A DNA stretch of 39,599 nucleotides from Psychromonas sp. MB-3u-54 (GTDB lineage Bacteria; Pseudomonadota; Gammaproteobacteria; Enterobacterales; Psychromonadaceae), in NCBI RefSeq assembly GCF_002836415.1, contig NZ_PJBP01000106.1, positions 1 to 39,599 of the forward strand, in the 5' to 3' direction. Shown one piece after another: positions 8,905 to 17,867 of the stretch. How positions within the stretch are numbered: the stretch's first letter is position 1; the number at the start of each line of letters is the position of its first letter. The position numbers and the translations under genes are program-made. The notes beneath the pieces are model-generated. The model did no database searches. It was given only the letters and a program-made list of their open reading frames with translations, and was not told the DNA's origin.

Positions 8905-9175
8905 ATTAGGGTCTGTTGGCCTTTAGAGTACAAATTTCGTTCAATCTAAAAGTGTTCTGAGCAAGGCATGCCTCGTTCACATAGTTATTCTATGTAAACG
9001 ACGCATAACGCAGCGCAGGAGACTTTTAGATGAACCCGAAGGGCAGCATTTGTGGATACGTTCGTATAGGTTATCGCTTGCTTATGTAGAATAACTACAC
9101 GGTGCAGGCTCTGCCTTGTATAAAGCACCCACAAATTGCTGCAAAAATGCACACGAAAGGTCAAAAGATCCTCGT
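8905..9175. repeat. Dispersed non-coding repeat with nested inverted repeats
   Basis: There are two adjoining stem structures. TCTAAAAGT (8945-8953) pairs with ACTTTTAGA (9022-9030). GCAGCATTTGTGG (9043-9055) pairs with CCACAAATTGCTGC (9129-9142). Each holds an inner hairpin with a similar core: ACATAG-N5-CTATGT at 8979-8995 and TGTAG-N5-CTACA at 9085-9099. There is no ORF. The structure suggests two related mobile or MITE-like units end to end between the MATE promoter and the 3' end of cyoE. Confidence 0.65.
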
Positions 9176-9176
9176 A

Positions 9177-10112
9177 TTACATCAGAAATTTATCTGCAAA
9201 CAGGGCTATAAATAACAGGGTTAAATGGAGAATCGAATATTTAAAAAGATCCAACGCAGCATAGGATGTTTCCGATAATTTTAATGCCGCAGCCTTATAG
9301 ATAAAAATAACATTGATCAGCGTAGCGACGAATAAATACAGGTAACCCGACATATGGATTAAAAAAGGTAAAAAACACACGACTGTCAATAATAAGCTGT
9401 ATAACAGAATGCAGGTTTTGGTGAAATCAATGCCGTGGGTGACCGGCAACATGGGTATTTTAGCTTTTGCATAATCGGCCTTACGGTGAATCGCCAGCGC
9501 CCAAAAATGGGGAGGAGTCCAGGTGAAGATGATCATCACTAAGATCCACGGTTGTGCGGCTAATTCTCCGGTTTCAGAAATCCACCCCAGAAGAGGCGGC
9601 ATGGCGCCCGCTAATCCACCGATCACAATATTTTGCGGTGTGGCACGCTTTAAAAACATAGTGTATACAAAGGCATAACCCACCAGCGCAAACAGCGTCA
9701 TTTGTGCCGTTAACCAATTTGCGGCAAAGACCAGCAAACAAAAACCTAAGGCTCCGATGCCAGCGGAAAAAATCAAGGCTTGCCGGCGAGACACGGCCTT
9801 TCTCACTAACGGGCGGTTTTTTGTGCGCGTCATTTTTGCGTCAATTTTACTGTCTACGATATGATTAATCACCGCAGCACTACTCGATAATAAACCTATT
9901 CCGAGTAAACTTAACAGCTGCACGAAATAACCGCGTCCCATGTCAGGCGCCAGAGCGAGTCCGACCAATGCGGTTAATACCAGTAACGCCACCACCTTGA
10001 TTTTGCACAGCTCTAAATAGTCACTTATGTTAGGCGCGTGACGCTCAACTAAAGGAGGCTTATTTAATGAAGTGCTGACTGTTGCTGTATTGTGACTGAG
10101 ACTATTCGCCAT
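9177..10112 (-). CDS. cyoE: Protoheme IX farnesyltransferase (heme O synthase)
   Basis: This 311-residue UbiA-superfamily prenyltransferase has about nine hydrophobic segments. The first Asp-rich substrate motif appears as NHIVDSKIDAKMTRT (about residues 83-97). It adds a farnesyl chain to protoheme to make heme O, the precursor of heme A for the oxidase encoded upstream in the same operon. Its ATG overlaps the ctaA stop by one base (TAATG), with an AGGAGAG Shine-Dalgarno. It is the last gene of the cox block. Synonym: ctaB. Confidence 0.96.
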   Translation of the reverse strand: MANSLSHNTATVSTSLNKPPLVERHAPNISDYLELCKIKVVALLVLTALVGLALAPDMGRGYFVQLLSLLGIGLLSSSAAVINHIVDSKIDAKMTRTKNRPLVRKAVSRRQALIFSAGIGALGFCLLVFAANWLTAQMTLFALVGYAFVYTMFLKRATPQNIVIGGLAGAMPPLLGWISETGELAAQPWILVMIIFTWTPPHFWALAIHRKADYAKAKIPMLPVTHGIDFTKTCILLYSLLLTVVCFLPFLIHMSGYLYLFVATLINVIFIYKAAALKLSETSYAALDLFKYSILHLTLLFIALFADKFLM

Positions 10113-11257
10113 TATTTCTCTCCTGAAAAAGTATTAAAACCGGCAGCCGACTTATTTGGCAATGCTAATAATTTCACGTAATAGGTTAATCTAATTAAAC
10201 TCAGCAGTAACATTGCCGCCATTAAATTATGTGCCAATGCGATGCTTATCGGAAAAGTCCAATAAACTAAAAAAACGCCCAATGAAACCTGGCAGATAAC
10301 CAGCAAGATCACCAGCAAAGCACTGTTTTTCACTTTATTCGATTGGCTTGACCAATAAATTTTTATTGCCACTACTAAAAGAGTAATGGCGGTGATGACG
10401 GCCCAGAATCGGTGTGCCACATGGATAGACATGCGCGCCTGCGGCGATAACACTCCATATTCATAATGACCGGATGTCGCTGGTAACTGAAAAACGTCTA
10501 AAATTGAAAAATTTTGCTGCCAGGTGCCTGCGTTCCATCCGCCGCTGCATAATGGTAAACCGCTGCAATAGGGCGCAGCATAATTAGCTGCCAACCACCC
10601 TCCCAAAGCGATTTGTATCAGCAAGACAAACAAGGCGCTTAGACACCATAATAAATAGTTTTGACTGCCAGAATCACCGCTGACTGACGGTTTACTGATA
10701 AGACGCAGATAGAGCAGAGTTGATAAACTCAATATGGCAAAACCGCCGAGCAGATGCCCCATTACAATCAGAGGCTGGAGCTGCATAGTCACGGTTAACA
10801 TGCCAAGGAATGCCTGAAACAGCACCAGCACAACCAGCAGTGCGGGTAATTTCAGCGGCATTAAAGCATTCACGGAGCACTTTTCTTTATTGCTTGATGA
10901 TTGAAGGCCTAAGACTTTTCGATTGTTAAACACAGACCATAATAAAATAGCCAGAAGCATTAAACCGAGCGTTCCGGCAAAGTATCGGTGGATCATCTCT
11001 TTCCAGGCTTTTGCGGATTCAAAGACTAAATCCATCGTACCCGGTTGACTGTGTTTTGCTGTAAGGCTTGCATCTAAGACGGCCGGCACCGTTAAAGAAC
11101 CATAACACCCGGGCCAATCCGGGCAACCTAAACCGGCATCGCTTAAGCGGGTATAGGCGCCTAAACCGACCACTAAAACAGATAATAGACAACTCAATAG
11201 GACTAATTTTTTATAGCGATTATTGATGATATTTACGCCTGCTTTTTGCATTTTCAT
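10112..11257 (-). CDS. ctaA: Heme A synthase (COX15/CtaA family)
   Basis: The 381 residues contain about eight membrane segments. Family marks include the GAYTRLSDAGLGCPDWPGC block (about 37-55), the MIHRYFAG block with a heme-ligating His (about 88-95), and a second HVAHRFWA block in the C-terminal half. It oxidises the C8 methyl of heme O to formyl, making heme A for cytochrome oxidase. It is co-translated with cyoE through a one-base stop/start overlap. The ATG at 11257 has GGAAGG about 4 nt upstream; the second ATG at 11251 is also possible. Unusually, about 720 bp of satellite DNA separates it from the preceding gene of the apparent operon. Confidence 0.96.
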   Translation of the reverse strand: MKMQKAGVNIINNRYKKLVLLSCLLSVLVVGLGAYTRLSDAGLGCPDWPGCYGSLTVPAVLDASLTAKHSQPGTMDLVFESAKAWKEMIHRYFAGTLGLMLLAILLWSVFNNRKVLGLQSSSNKEKCSVNALMPLKLPALLVVLVLFQAFLGMLTVTMQLQPLIVMGHLLGGFAILSLSTLLYLRLISKPSVSGDSGSQNYLLWCLSALFVLLIQIALGGWLAANYAAPYCSGLPLCSGGWNAGTWQQNFSILDVFQLPATSGHYEYGVLSPQARMSIHVAHRFWAVITAITLLVVAIKIYWSSQSNKVKNSALLVILLVICQVSLGVFLVYWTFPISIALAHNLMAAMLLLSLIRLTYYVKLLALPNKSAAGFNTFSGEK

Positions 11258-11279
11258 CTAACCTTCCCGATGTTTAAAA

Positions 11280-11977
11280 AGAGCTACGAGTTGCGAGCCT
11301 TCGAGCTACGAGCTGCGAGCTGCGAGTTGCGAGCTTCGAGTTGCGAGCTTCGAGTTGCGAGCTGCGAGCTGCGAGTTGCGAGCTTCGAGCTGCGAGCTGC
11401 GAGCCTTCGAGCTGCGAGCCTTCGAGCTGCGAGCCTTCGAGCCTTCGAGCTACGAGTTGCGAGCTTCGAGTTGCGAGCTGCGAGCTGCGAGCTGCGAGCT
11501 GCGAGCTTCGAGTTGCGAGCTTCGAGTTGCGAGCTTCGAGTTGCGAGCCTTCGAGCTGCGAGCCTTCGAGCTGCGAGCCTTCGAGCCTTCGAGCTGCGAG
11601 CCTTTGAGCCTTCGAGCTGCGAGCTGCGAGCCTTCGAGCTGCGAGCCTTCGAGCTGCGAGCCTTTGAGCCTTCGAGCCTTCGAGCCTTTGAGCCTTCAAG
11701 CCTTCGAGCTGCGAGCTGCGAGCCTTCGAGCCTTCGAGCCTTCGAGCTGCGAGCCTTCGAGCTGCGAGCCTTCGAGCTACGAGTTGCGAGCCTTCGAGCT
11801 GCGAGCCTTCGAGCTGCGAGCTGCGAGCCTTCGAGCTGCGAGCCTTCGAGCCTTCGAGCCTTTGAGCCTTTGAGCCTTCATGCCTTCATGCCTTTGAGCC
11901 TTCATGCCTTCATGCCTTTATGCCTTCATGCCTTTGAGCCTTCATGCCTTCATGCCTTTGAACCTTTGAGCTTCGAG
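11280..11977. repeat. 7/8-bp satellite array 2 inside the cox operon
   Basis: About 700 bp of GAGCTGC, GAGTTGC, GAGCTTC, GAGCTAC (7 bp) and GAGCCTTC, GAGCCTTT (8 bp) words, grading at the right end into CATGCCTT variants. It is the same family as array 1 but without REP inserts. It starts about 20 bp beyond the ctaA start codon and ends exactly at the stop codon of the SCO-like gene (11978-11980). Long open frames across it are products of the stop-free repeat words and are not genes. On the transcribed (minus) strand the words read GCAGCTC/GAAGGCTC. Confidence 0.95.
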
Positions 11978-12478
11978 TTAGGCGCTGCGCGCGTAATTTA
12001 GTAATTTTTTAAGATCTTTGATTAACCCTTTGGCGGTTAATTGATTACGGTGCAGATCCGAGACAAGAGGATAATAAAATACAATAAGCCCCATATGATC
12101 GATTAAATATAAAACCTCGGGTTTAAGATTATCATTGGCTAGCGCGTAATTTTTAAAACCCTCAACAGCCGGACCTTTTTCTCCTAATAACACCAGTTCG
12201 ACTTTGCTTTGATTTTTTCCTAATGCGATATATAACTTTTTCACTTGATCCCGGTACGCGGAGCAGATCTCAGTACAGCTTTCATCGGCAACTAAACCAA
12301 TGGACCAGGGTTTAGGATCAATATCAGCCCACTCGCTTAATTTAACTTCAGGGGTTAAAAATTTTCCATTATTAACTGTGTTACCCGGTAACCAGTCCAA
12401 TTTTAAGACCAGCATCGCCAACGCTAAGGGCAAAATAAAACTGATCACAAATAAGGAGATTAATTTTTTATTATTCAT
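11978..12478 (-). CDS. SCO-like thioredoxin-fold copper chaperone for oxidase assembly
   Basis: This 166-residue protein has one N-terminal membrane anchor (about residues 5-25) and a periplasmic domain. Two features recall SCO1/SenC: a C-x3-C motif, CTEIC (about 68-72), and a downstream LIDHMG block that would supply the third copper-ligating His. Overall similarity is weak and the protein is shorter than typical SCO. Its place after SURF1 supports a role in maturing the CuA or CuB site. ATG 12478 overlaps the SURF1 stop by one base (TAATG), and I preferred it to the upstream TTG at 12490. The stop codon abuts the satellite. Confidence 0.75.
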   Translation of the reverse strand: MNNKKLISLFVISFILPLALAMLVLKLDWLPGNTVNNGKFLTPEVKLSEWADIDPKPWSIGLVADESCTEICSAYRDQVKKLYIALGKNQSKVELVLLGEKGPAVEGFKNYALANDNLKPEVLYLIDHMGLIVFYYPLVSDLHRNQLTAKGLIKDLKKLLNYARSA

Positions 12479-13248
12479 TACTTTTTCCAAATATTAGAAT
12501 TAATGGCTGGTCTCTTTTTTTTCATCACCCGACCATTGTCTTGCTGATACTGATGACGCATTGCAAAAACAAATACCAGCACAGCCGATAAAGCGATCAG
12601 TAACCATTGCAAAGCATAAGCCAAATGTTTTTCGGGCGGCATAATAACGGGCTGATAGTGAGGTTGTGCAAAACTGTCCTTATCAACTGCATAAGCCATA
12701 AAATCAACAATTTGTGCCTGACTTTGCTGCGCTTGCTGGGGGATATCAATAAATTGAATTCGCTTCGGCCATCCTCTGCCGGCAATCTCTGCCCCGGGCA
12801 AATAAAAACCGGCTAAATCCCCCTGTTTTAACTGCACGGTGATACTTAATGGTTGCTCGGGCAACTGGACTTGCGGTAGTTTGCTACGACTCAGCTCTTG
12901 CGCTACCCAGCCAAAATTAACTAATAAACCGAGCGTACTGCCCGTTGGATAAAAGAGGGCAAGAACATCGTATCCCGGCCGCCCGTTTAGGGTGCGATTA
13001 TCCAACAACCAGTATTTTTCACTTTGTACTTTGCCCTGCAATTGCAGGCGTAATCCGGTTTTATCCAGTGTTTCAGGCAACAGGGTTAAACCGGACCAAC
13101 TCAATACCCCTTTTTGCTGCATCCTCTCAATATTATTCAACCTACGTTGTTTCTGATCTGCTCTCTGCCATTGCCAATTGGCCAGTCCGATACAGACCAC
13201 CACCACAACCACCACTAATGAAGATGAAATAACCGGCAGTTTCAACAT
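12478..13248 (-). CDS. SURF1 family cytochrome oxidase assembly protein
   Basis: This 256-residue protein has the SURF1 layout: an N-terminal membrane helix (residues 8-25), a periplasmic domain and a C-terminal helix (about 212-230). Blocks typical of the family include LGLANWQWQRAD-like residues 21-32, the LDNRTLNGRPGYDVL segment (about 82-96) and a HLAYALQWLLIA end. SURF1 assists heme A insertion and oxidase assembly at the inner membrane. The start directly abuts the coxC stop (TAA then ATG), and the stop overlaps the SCO-like gene start. Confidence 0.92.
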   Translation of the reverse strand: MLKLPVISSSLVVVVVVVCIGLANWQWQRADQKQRRLNNIERMQQKGVLSWSGLTLLPETLDKTGLRLQLQGKVQSEKYWLLDNRTLNGRPGYDVLALFYPTGSTLGLLVNFGWVAQELSRSKLPQVQLPEQPLSITVQLKQGDLAGFYLPGAEIAGRGWPKRIQFIDIPQQAQQSQAQIVDFMAYAVDKDSFAQPHYQPVIMPPEKHLAYALQWLLIALSAVLVFVFAMRHQYQQDNGRVMKKKRPAINSNIWKK

Positions 13249-14136
13249 TTAAAGCACATAAACAAAAAAGAATAAACACAGCCACACAATATCGACAAAA
13301 TGCCAATACCAAGTAGCGGCCTCAAAAGCAAAATGGTTATCTTTATTAAAATGTCCTTTAAAGATTCGCAGCGTAACAATCAACAATAATATCGCCCCTA
13401 AGGTCACGTGCATGCCATGAAAACCGGTTAACAGATAAAAGACATTACCGTAAATACCCGATGCAAGGGTTAACCCTAATTCATGGTATGCATGGATATA
13501 TTCTGTCACTTGAAAGTATAAAAAAGCGAATCCCAGTAATACACTGATTATCATAAAAGCTTTTAATTGCGTACGTTTTCCTGCAAGTAAAGCGTGATGC
13601 GCAAAATGCACGGTGACGGAAGAGGTTAGAAGGATAAAAGTATTTAACAAGGGCAGGCCAAACCAGCCCATTGCCTGAGTCGTCTCGCCCGAGGGGGTTG
13701 TTGTTAATGGCCAGACAGATTGAAATTCCGGCCATAACAACTCATTGGTCATCGCATTATTACCCTCCCCCCCTAACCAGGGAACAGAAAACATACGCGC
13801 ATAAAATAACACCCCGAAAAAGACCAGAAAAAACATCACTTCAGAAAAAATAAACCACCACATCGACTGGCGAAATGAAAAATCCATCTGCGACGAATAA
13901 AGCCCGGACATGGATTCATGAACGACATTTTTAATCCAACCAAACAGCATAAAAAACAGCACAGCAAACCCGGTCATCAATAGATAGGATCCCGATGTCC
14001 CCTGTTTACCGATTTGCATCACGGTTAAACCGGCCCCCGATGCAATACAAAACAGAGCAACAGCGCCGACTATTGGCCAGTGGCTTTGCGTTGGTACATA
14101 GTACTTATCATAACGGGTGGCAGCTGCAGATTTCAT
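13249..14136 (-). CDS. coxC: Cytochrome c oxidase subunit III
   Basis: This 295-residue protein has seven predicted membrane helices. Conserved subunit III features include the WWFIFSEVMFFLVFFG block (about 93-108), the VTEYIHAYHELG segment, and the FHGMHVTLGAI block (about 238-248). The C-terminal WYWHFVDIVWLCLFF stretch is diagnostic. It is part of the aa3-type proton-pumping terminal oxidase. It sits between cox11 (17-nt gap) and SURF1 (0-nt gap) in the oxidase operon. Confidence 0.97.
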   Translation of the reverse strand: MKSAAATRYDKYYVPTQSHWPIVGAVALFCIASGAGLTVMQIGKQGTSGSYLLMTGFAVLFFMLFGWIKNVVHESMSGLYSSQMDFSFRQSMWWFIFSEVMFFLVFFGVLFYARMFSVPWLGGEGNNAMTNELLWPEFQSVWPLTTTPSGETTQAMGWFGLPLLNTFILLTSSVTVHFAHHALLAGKRTQLKAFMIISVLLGFAFLYFQVTEYIHAYHELGLTLASGIYGNVFYLLTGFHGMHVTLGAILLLIVTLRIFKGHFNKDNHFAFEAATWYWHFVDIVWLCLFFFVYVL

Positions 14137-14153
14137 CTATTAACCCCTTAAAG

Positions 14154-14672
14154 TCAGTTATCCGTAACGATGTCAAACACAGTGTAGGACAAGGTTAACT
14201 CTTCTATATTCGGTGTTATTTCGGTATCTATATAAAACAGCAGGATCAGAGAGACTTTCTCACCCGGTTGTAATATTTGCTGGGTAAAACAAAAACATTC
14301 AACTTTGTGCATGTATTGCGCCGCAAGGCCAGGGCTAATCGACGGCACAGCCTGCATTGTTCGACTTTCATTACTGAGGTTATGAGCACTGAACGTGACT
14401 TGATTCATTTCACCGGGTTTAACGGTCACCCGCGCTTGATCAACGGTCACTTCAAAGGGAGCCCCATTTTGCACATGGGTTAAAAAACCGACGCCTACTT
14501 GCCTGTTAAGGTCAACCGCAGTGCTTACTTCTGCCCGCGCTAATGAGGGTTTACCGTTAAGACCGGTGATATCACAAAAAACGTTATATAGCGGGACTAA
14601 GGCAAAGGCAAAAGCGAACATAGCAACACTGGCTATCACCAATTTTTTAAATAACTTAGTATTTTTACTCAT
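14154..14672 (-). CDS. ctaG: Cytochrome c oxidase assembly protein CtaG/Cox11
   Basis: This 172-residue protein has one N-terminal membrane helix (about 10-28) and a periplasmic copper-binding domain. The signature VECFCFTQQ (about 124-132) contains the CxC copper site. Cox11/CtaG delivers copper to the CuB centre of subunit I. It lies 10 bp after coxA in the operon, the usual order in proteobacteria. Confidence 0.96.
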   Translation of the reverse strand: MSKNTKLFKKLVIASVAMFAFAFALVPLYNVFCDITGLNGKPSLARAEVSTAVDLNRQVGVGFLTHVQNGAPFEVTVDQARVTVKPGEMNQVTFSAHNLSNESRTMQAVPSISPGLAAQYMHKVECFCFTQQILQPGEKVSLILLFYIDTEITPNIEELTLSYTVFDIVTDN

Positions 14673-14682
14673 TGACTAATCA

Positions 14683-16287
14683 TTATTTAATCACGGGTGG
14701 AGTAGCAAAGGTATGATGCGGCGCAGGAGAAGGCACATCCCATTCTAAACCCTCTGCGGCTTGCCAGACGTTTGCCGGTACTTTTTCTCCCCCTCTAACA
14801 CATTTTAAAACCACCCAGACAAATAATAGTTGGGATAAACCAAAGGCAAAACCACCGATACTGATAATGGCGTTGAAATCTGCAAACTGCAGCGCATAAT
14901 CTGGAATACGACGGGGCATGCCCGCTAATCCGACAAAATGCATCGGGAAAAAAAGGATATTTACGCTGATTAATGATAACCAAAAATGTGTTTTTGCAAG
15001 CCTGATATCAAACATGTGACCGGACCATTTTGGCAGCCAATAATAAACGCCGGCCATAATTGAAAATACGGCACCGGTCACTAATACATAATGGAAATGT
15101 GCCACTACAAAGTAGGTATCATGGTACTGGAAATCAGCCGGAGTAATGGCTAACATCAGGCCGGAAAATCCGCCTATGGTAAACAAAACAATAAAGGCAA
15201 TGGCAAATAACATCGGCACTTCAAAGGAGATCGCACCTCGCCACATAGTGGCCACCCAGTTAAAGATTTTCACCCCGGTGGGCACCGAGATAAGCATAGT
15301 GCTATACATAAAAAACAATTCGGCAGCTAAGGGCATACCGGTAGTAAACATATGATGCATCCAGACCACAAAAGATAATATTGCGATTGAACCGGTGGCA
15401 TAAACCATCGAATGGTAACCAAAGAGTTTTTTACGGGAGAAGGTCGGTACTATGGTAGAAATGATACCGAATGCGGGCAAGATCATAATATAAACTTCAG
15501 GGTGACCAAAGAACCAGAATATATGCTGGAACATCACCGGATCCCCACCGCCCACGGCATTAAAGAAGTCAGTGCCAAAGTATTTATCGGTTAACACCAT
15601 AGTCACGGCACCGGCCAATACGGGCATCACCGCAATTAATAAAAAAGCAGTAATAAGCCATGTCCAAACGAACATTGGCGTCTTCATCCAGGTCATACCG
15701 GGGGCGCGCAAATTCACAATAGTGACAATAACGTTAATCGCTCCCATTATTGAACTAATCCCCATGATATGTACGGCAAAAACAAACATGGCCGTATTAT
15801 CATTACTATAGGTTGTTGATAATGGAGCATAAAAAGTCCATCCAAAGGCCGGACCACCGCCTTCCATAAATAACGATCCTAACAACATGGCAAAAGCAAA
15901 GGGCAAAATCCAAAAGCTCCAGTTATTCATGCGCGGTAACGCCATATCGGGTGCACCGATCATCAACGGGATCATCCAATTCGCCAGACCGACAAAAGCC
16001 GGCATAACTGCACCAAAGACCATAATCAAACCATGAACCGTGACCATTTGGTTATAAAAATGGGGTTCCATAAGCTGCAGACCGGGTTGGAATAATTCCG
16101 CCCTAATCAGCATCGCCATGGCACCGCCAATCAAGAACATCAGTAATGAAAAACCTAAATAGAGCGTGCCGATATCTTTATGGTTAGTACTAAAGAACCA
16201 GCGTTTAAACCCTGTCGGCGCGTGATGTTCATGTTGCTCGGTGGCTTGAGGATAAGAATCTTGAGTGTTATCGGCTGCACCTGTCAT
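14683..16287 (-). CDS. coxA: Cytochrome c oxidase subunit I
   Basis: The 534 residues contain twelve membrane helices. Visible catalytic features are the HGLIMVFGAVMP block with the low-spin heme His near residue 85, and the WFFGHPEVYIMILPAFG block (about 258-274), which holds a CuB His and the cross-linked Tyr and also the Glu of the D-channel. The HHMFTTG CuB His pair and the HFHYVLVTGA heme ligand block near 395-405 follow. The D- and K-channel residues mark it as an A-type heme-copper oxidase. Its ATG overlaps the coxB stop by one base (TAATG). Confidence 0.98.
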   Translation of the reverse strand: MTGAADNTQDSYPQATEQHEHHAPTGFKRWFFSTNHKDIGTLYLGFSLLMFLIGGAMAMLIRAELFQPGLQLMEPHFYNQMVTVHGLIMVFGAVMPAFVGLANWMIPLMIGAPDMALPRMNNWSFWILPFAFAMLLGSLFMEGGGPAFGWTFYAPLSTTYSNDNTAMFVFAVHIMGISSIMGAINVIVTIVNLRAPGMTWMKTPMFVWTWLITAFLLIAVMPVLAGAVTMVLTDKYFGTDFFNAVGGGDPVMFQHIFWFFGHPEVYIMILPAFGIISTIVPTFSRKKLFGYHSMVYATGSIAILSFVVWMHHMFTTGMPLAAELFFMYSTMLISVPTGVKIFNWVATMWRGAISFEVPMLFAIAFIVLFTIGGFSGLMLAITPADFQYHDTYFVVAHFHYVLVTGAVFSIMAGVYYWLPKWSGHMFDIRLAKTHFWLSLISVNILFFPMHFVGLAGMPRRIPDYALQFADFNAIISIGGFAFGLSQLLFVWVVLKCVRGGEKVPANVWQAAEGLEWDVPSPAPHHTFATPPVIK

Positions 16288-17867
16288 TACTGTTCTCCCT
16301 TAATTGCCTGCTCAATATCGTTGGGTTGCACCAGGTCACCCGACTCATTACCCCAGGCATTACGCTCATAGGTGATAATAGCCGCTAACTGTTCAGCGCT
16401 TAGTTGCTGTGCGAAAGCTTGCATTGCGGTTCCAGCTTTACCTTTTAATACAATATTTAGGTGTTCAGAGACCGCCCCTTTGACTATTGGACTGTCTTTT
16501 AATGCTGGGAAGGCACTTGGGATACCCAGACCATTCGGTTGATGACAAGCCGCACAGAAAGTCAAATAATGCTGTTCACCAGAGGTCATAAGCTGCCCTT
16601 TGGTGAGCTTCGACAAGGGTAAATCCTGCGTGGTTTTATTCGCCGGGACCGCTTCCTTAATATCTTCAACGGCTTCAACGGCAACAGCCTGTGATGTTTT
16701 TATTGCTGCCTGCGCTGGATCGCTTTCCTGTGGATTCATAGCATCACTAATTTGAATCGGCTGCACCAAATCTCCCGTATTATTTCCCCATGCATTACGT
16801 TCATAGGTGATAATAGCGGCTAATTCTTTAAGTGATAACTGCTTTGCAAAGGACTGCATCGCAGTGCCTGCTTTACCGTTTAGGACAATATCTAGATGCG
16901 CATCTAGATCTCCCATTGCTATCGCACTGCCTTTTAATGCGGGAAAAACGCCCGGCAATCCAGCCCCCGTTGGTTGATGGCAAACAGAACAATTACCCAC
17001 ATAGACCTGTTCACCCAGGGTCATGAGTTCCTCTTTAGAGAAGCTGGTAGACTGTGACGCCAGGGCTTCCTGCGCTTCGTTTTGTTTGGCTATTTTTGCC
17101 TGGGCCAACCAATCATCAAAATCATTTTCGGTCATCGCATTAACCACGATCGGCATAAAACCGTGATTTTTACCGCATAACTCAGCACATTGACCACGAT
17201 AGATACCAATCTCATTAACACGTGCCCAAGCTTCATTAATAAAGCCCGGGACCGCATCTTGTTTTATTGCAAAATCGGGGACCCACCAGGAGTGAATAAC
17301 ATCATCGGAGGTGATTACAAAACGTACTTTTTTATTAATTGGGACAACCAAAGGCTTGTCAACTTCAAGGAGATAGGTGGGTGTTTTTTCTGCCTGATTG
17401 TTTATTTGTGCCTGCGGGGTAGAAATAACCGAATAAAAATCTATATCGAGGATTTCATTATTATAACTAAGGTACTGATAATGCCACTTCCATTGCGAGC
17501 CCGTTACCTTAATGGTGATATCCGCTTTACTGTTATCCTCCATCGCAATCAGGGTTTTGGTGGCTGGGATTGCCATCGCGATTAAAATAACAAATGGAAT
17601 GGCTGTCCATAACACTTCGATTTTAGTACTTTCATGGAATTGGGCGGGTTTAAAACCTTTGGATTTACGATGATGAAAAATAGACCAGAACATAATGCCA
17701 AAGACGACCAGGGCAATCGCACAACAGATAAGAAAAATAGTCATATGCAGTTGATATACATCTTCACTGATATCAGTAACGCCCCCCCTCATATTAAAGG
17801 CGCTGTTTGCAAAACTTAATTGAGGACTAAGCAGAATGGATAAAAAAGCAGCTCGAATAACAATCAT
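16287..17867 (-). CDS. coxB: Cytochrome c oxidase subunit II with two fused cytochrome c domains
   Basis: The 526 residues carry a signal or first helix (about 1-20), two membrane helices, and a cupredoxin domain with the CuA site RGQCAELCGKNHGFM (about 223-237). Two class I cytochrome c domains follow: CSVCH at about 291-295 and CAACH at about 436-440. Each is followed by a near-identical GKAGTAMQ...LAAIITYERNAWGN segment, showing internal duplication. The two copies are also similar at DNA level. Most subunit II proteins have no cytochrome c domain or one. It is the first gene of the oxidase operon, with AAGGA about 9 nt before the ATG. Confidence 0.97.
   Translation of the reverse strand: MIVIRAAFLSILLSPQLSFANSAFNMRGGVTDISEDVYQLHMTIFLICCAIALVVFGIMFWSIFHHRKSKGFKPAQFHESTKIEVLWTAIPFVILIAMAIPATKTLIAMEDNSKADITIKVTGSQWKWHYQYLSYNNEILDIDFYSVISTPQAQINNQAEKTPTYLLEVDKPLVVPINKKVRFVITSDDVIHSWWVPDFAIKQDAVPGFINEAWARVNEIGIYRGQCAELCGKNHGFMPIVVNAMTENDFDDWLAQAKIAKQNEAQEALASQSTSFSKEELMTLGEQVYVGNCSVCHQPTGAGLPGVFPALKGSAIAMGDLDAHLDIVLNGKAGTAMQSFAKQLSLKELAAIITYERNAWGNNTGDLVQPIQISDAMNPQESDPAQAAIKTSQAVAVEAVEDIKEAVPANKTTQDLPLSKLTKGQLMTSGEQHYLTFCAACHQPNGLGIPSAFPALKDSPIVKGAVSEHLNIVLKGKAGTAMQAFAQQLSAEQLAAIITYERNAWGNESGDLVQPNDIEQAIKGEQ

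Noticed and set aside
11246-12001. 251-, 172- and 141-codon frames over array 2
   Set aside because: Same satellite artefact; overlapping frames on both strands encode the same low-complexity words.
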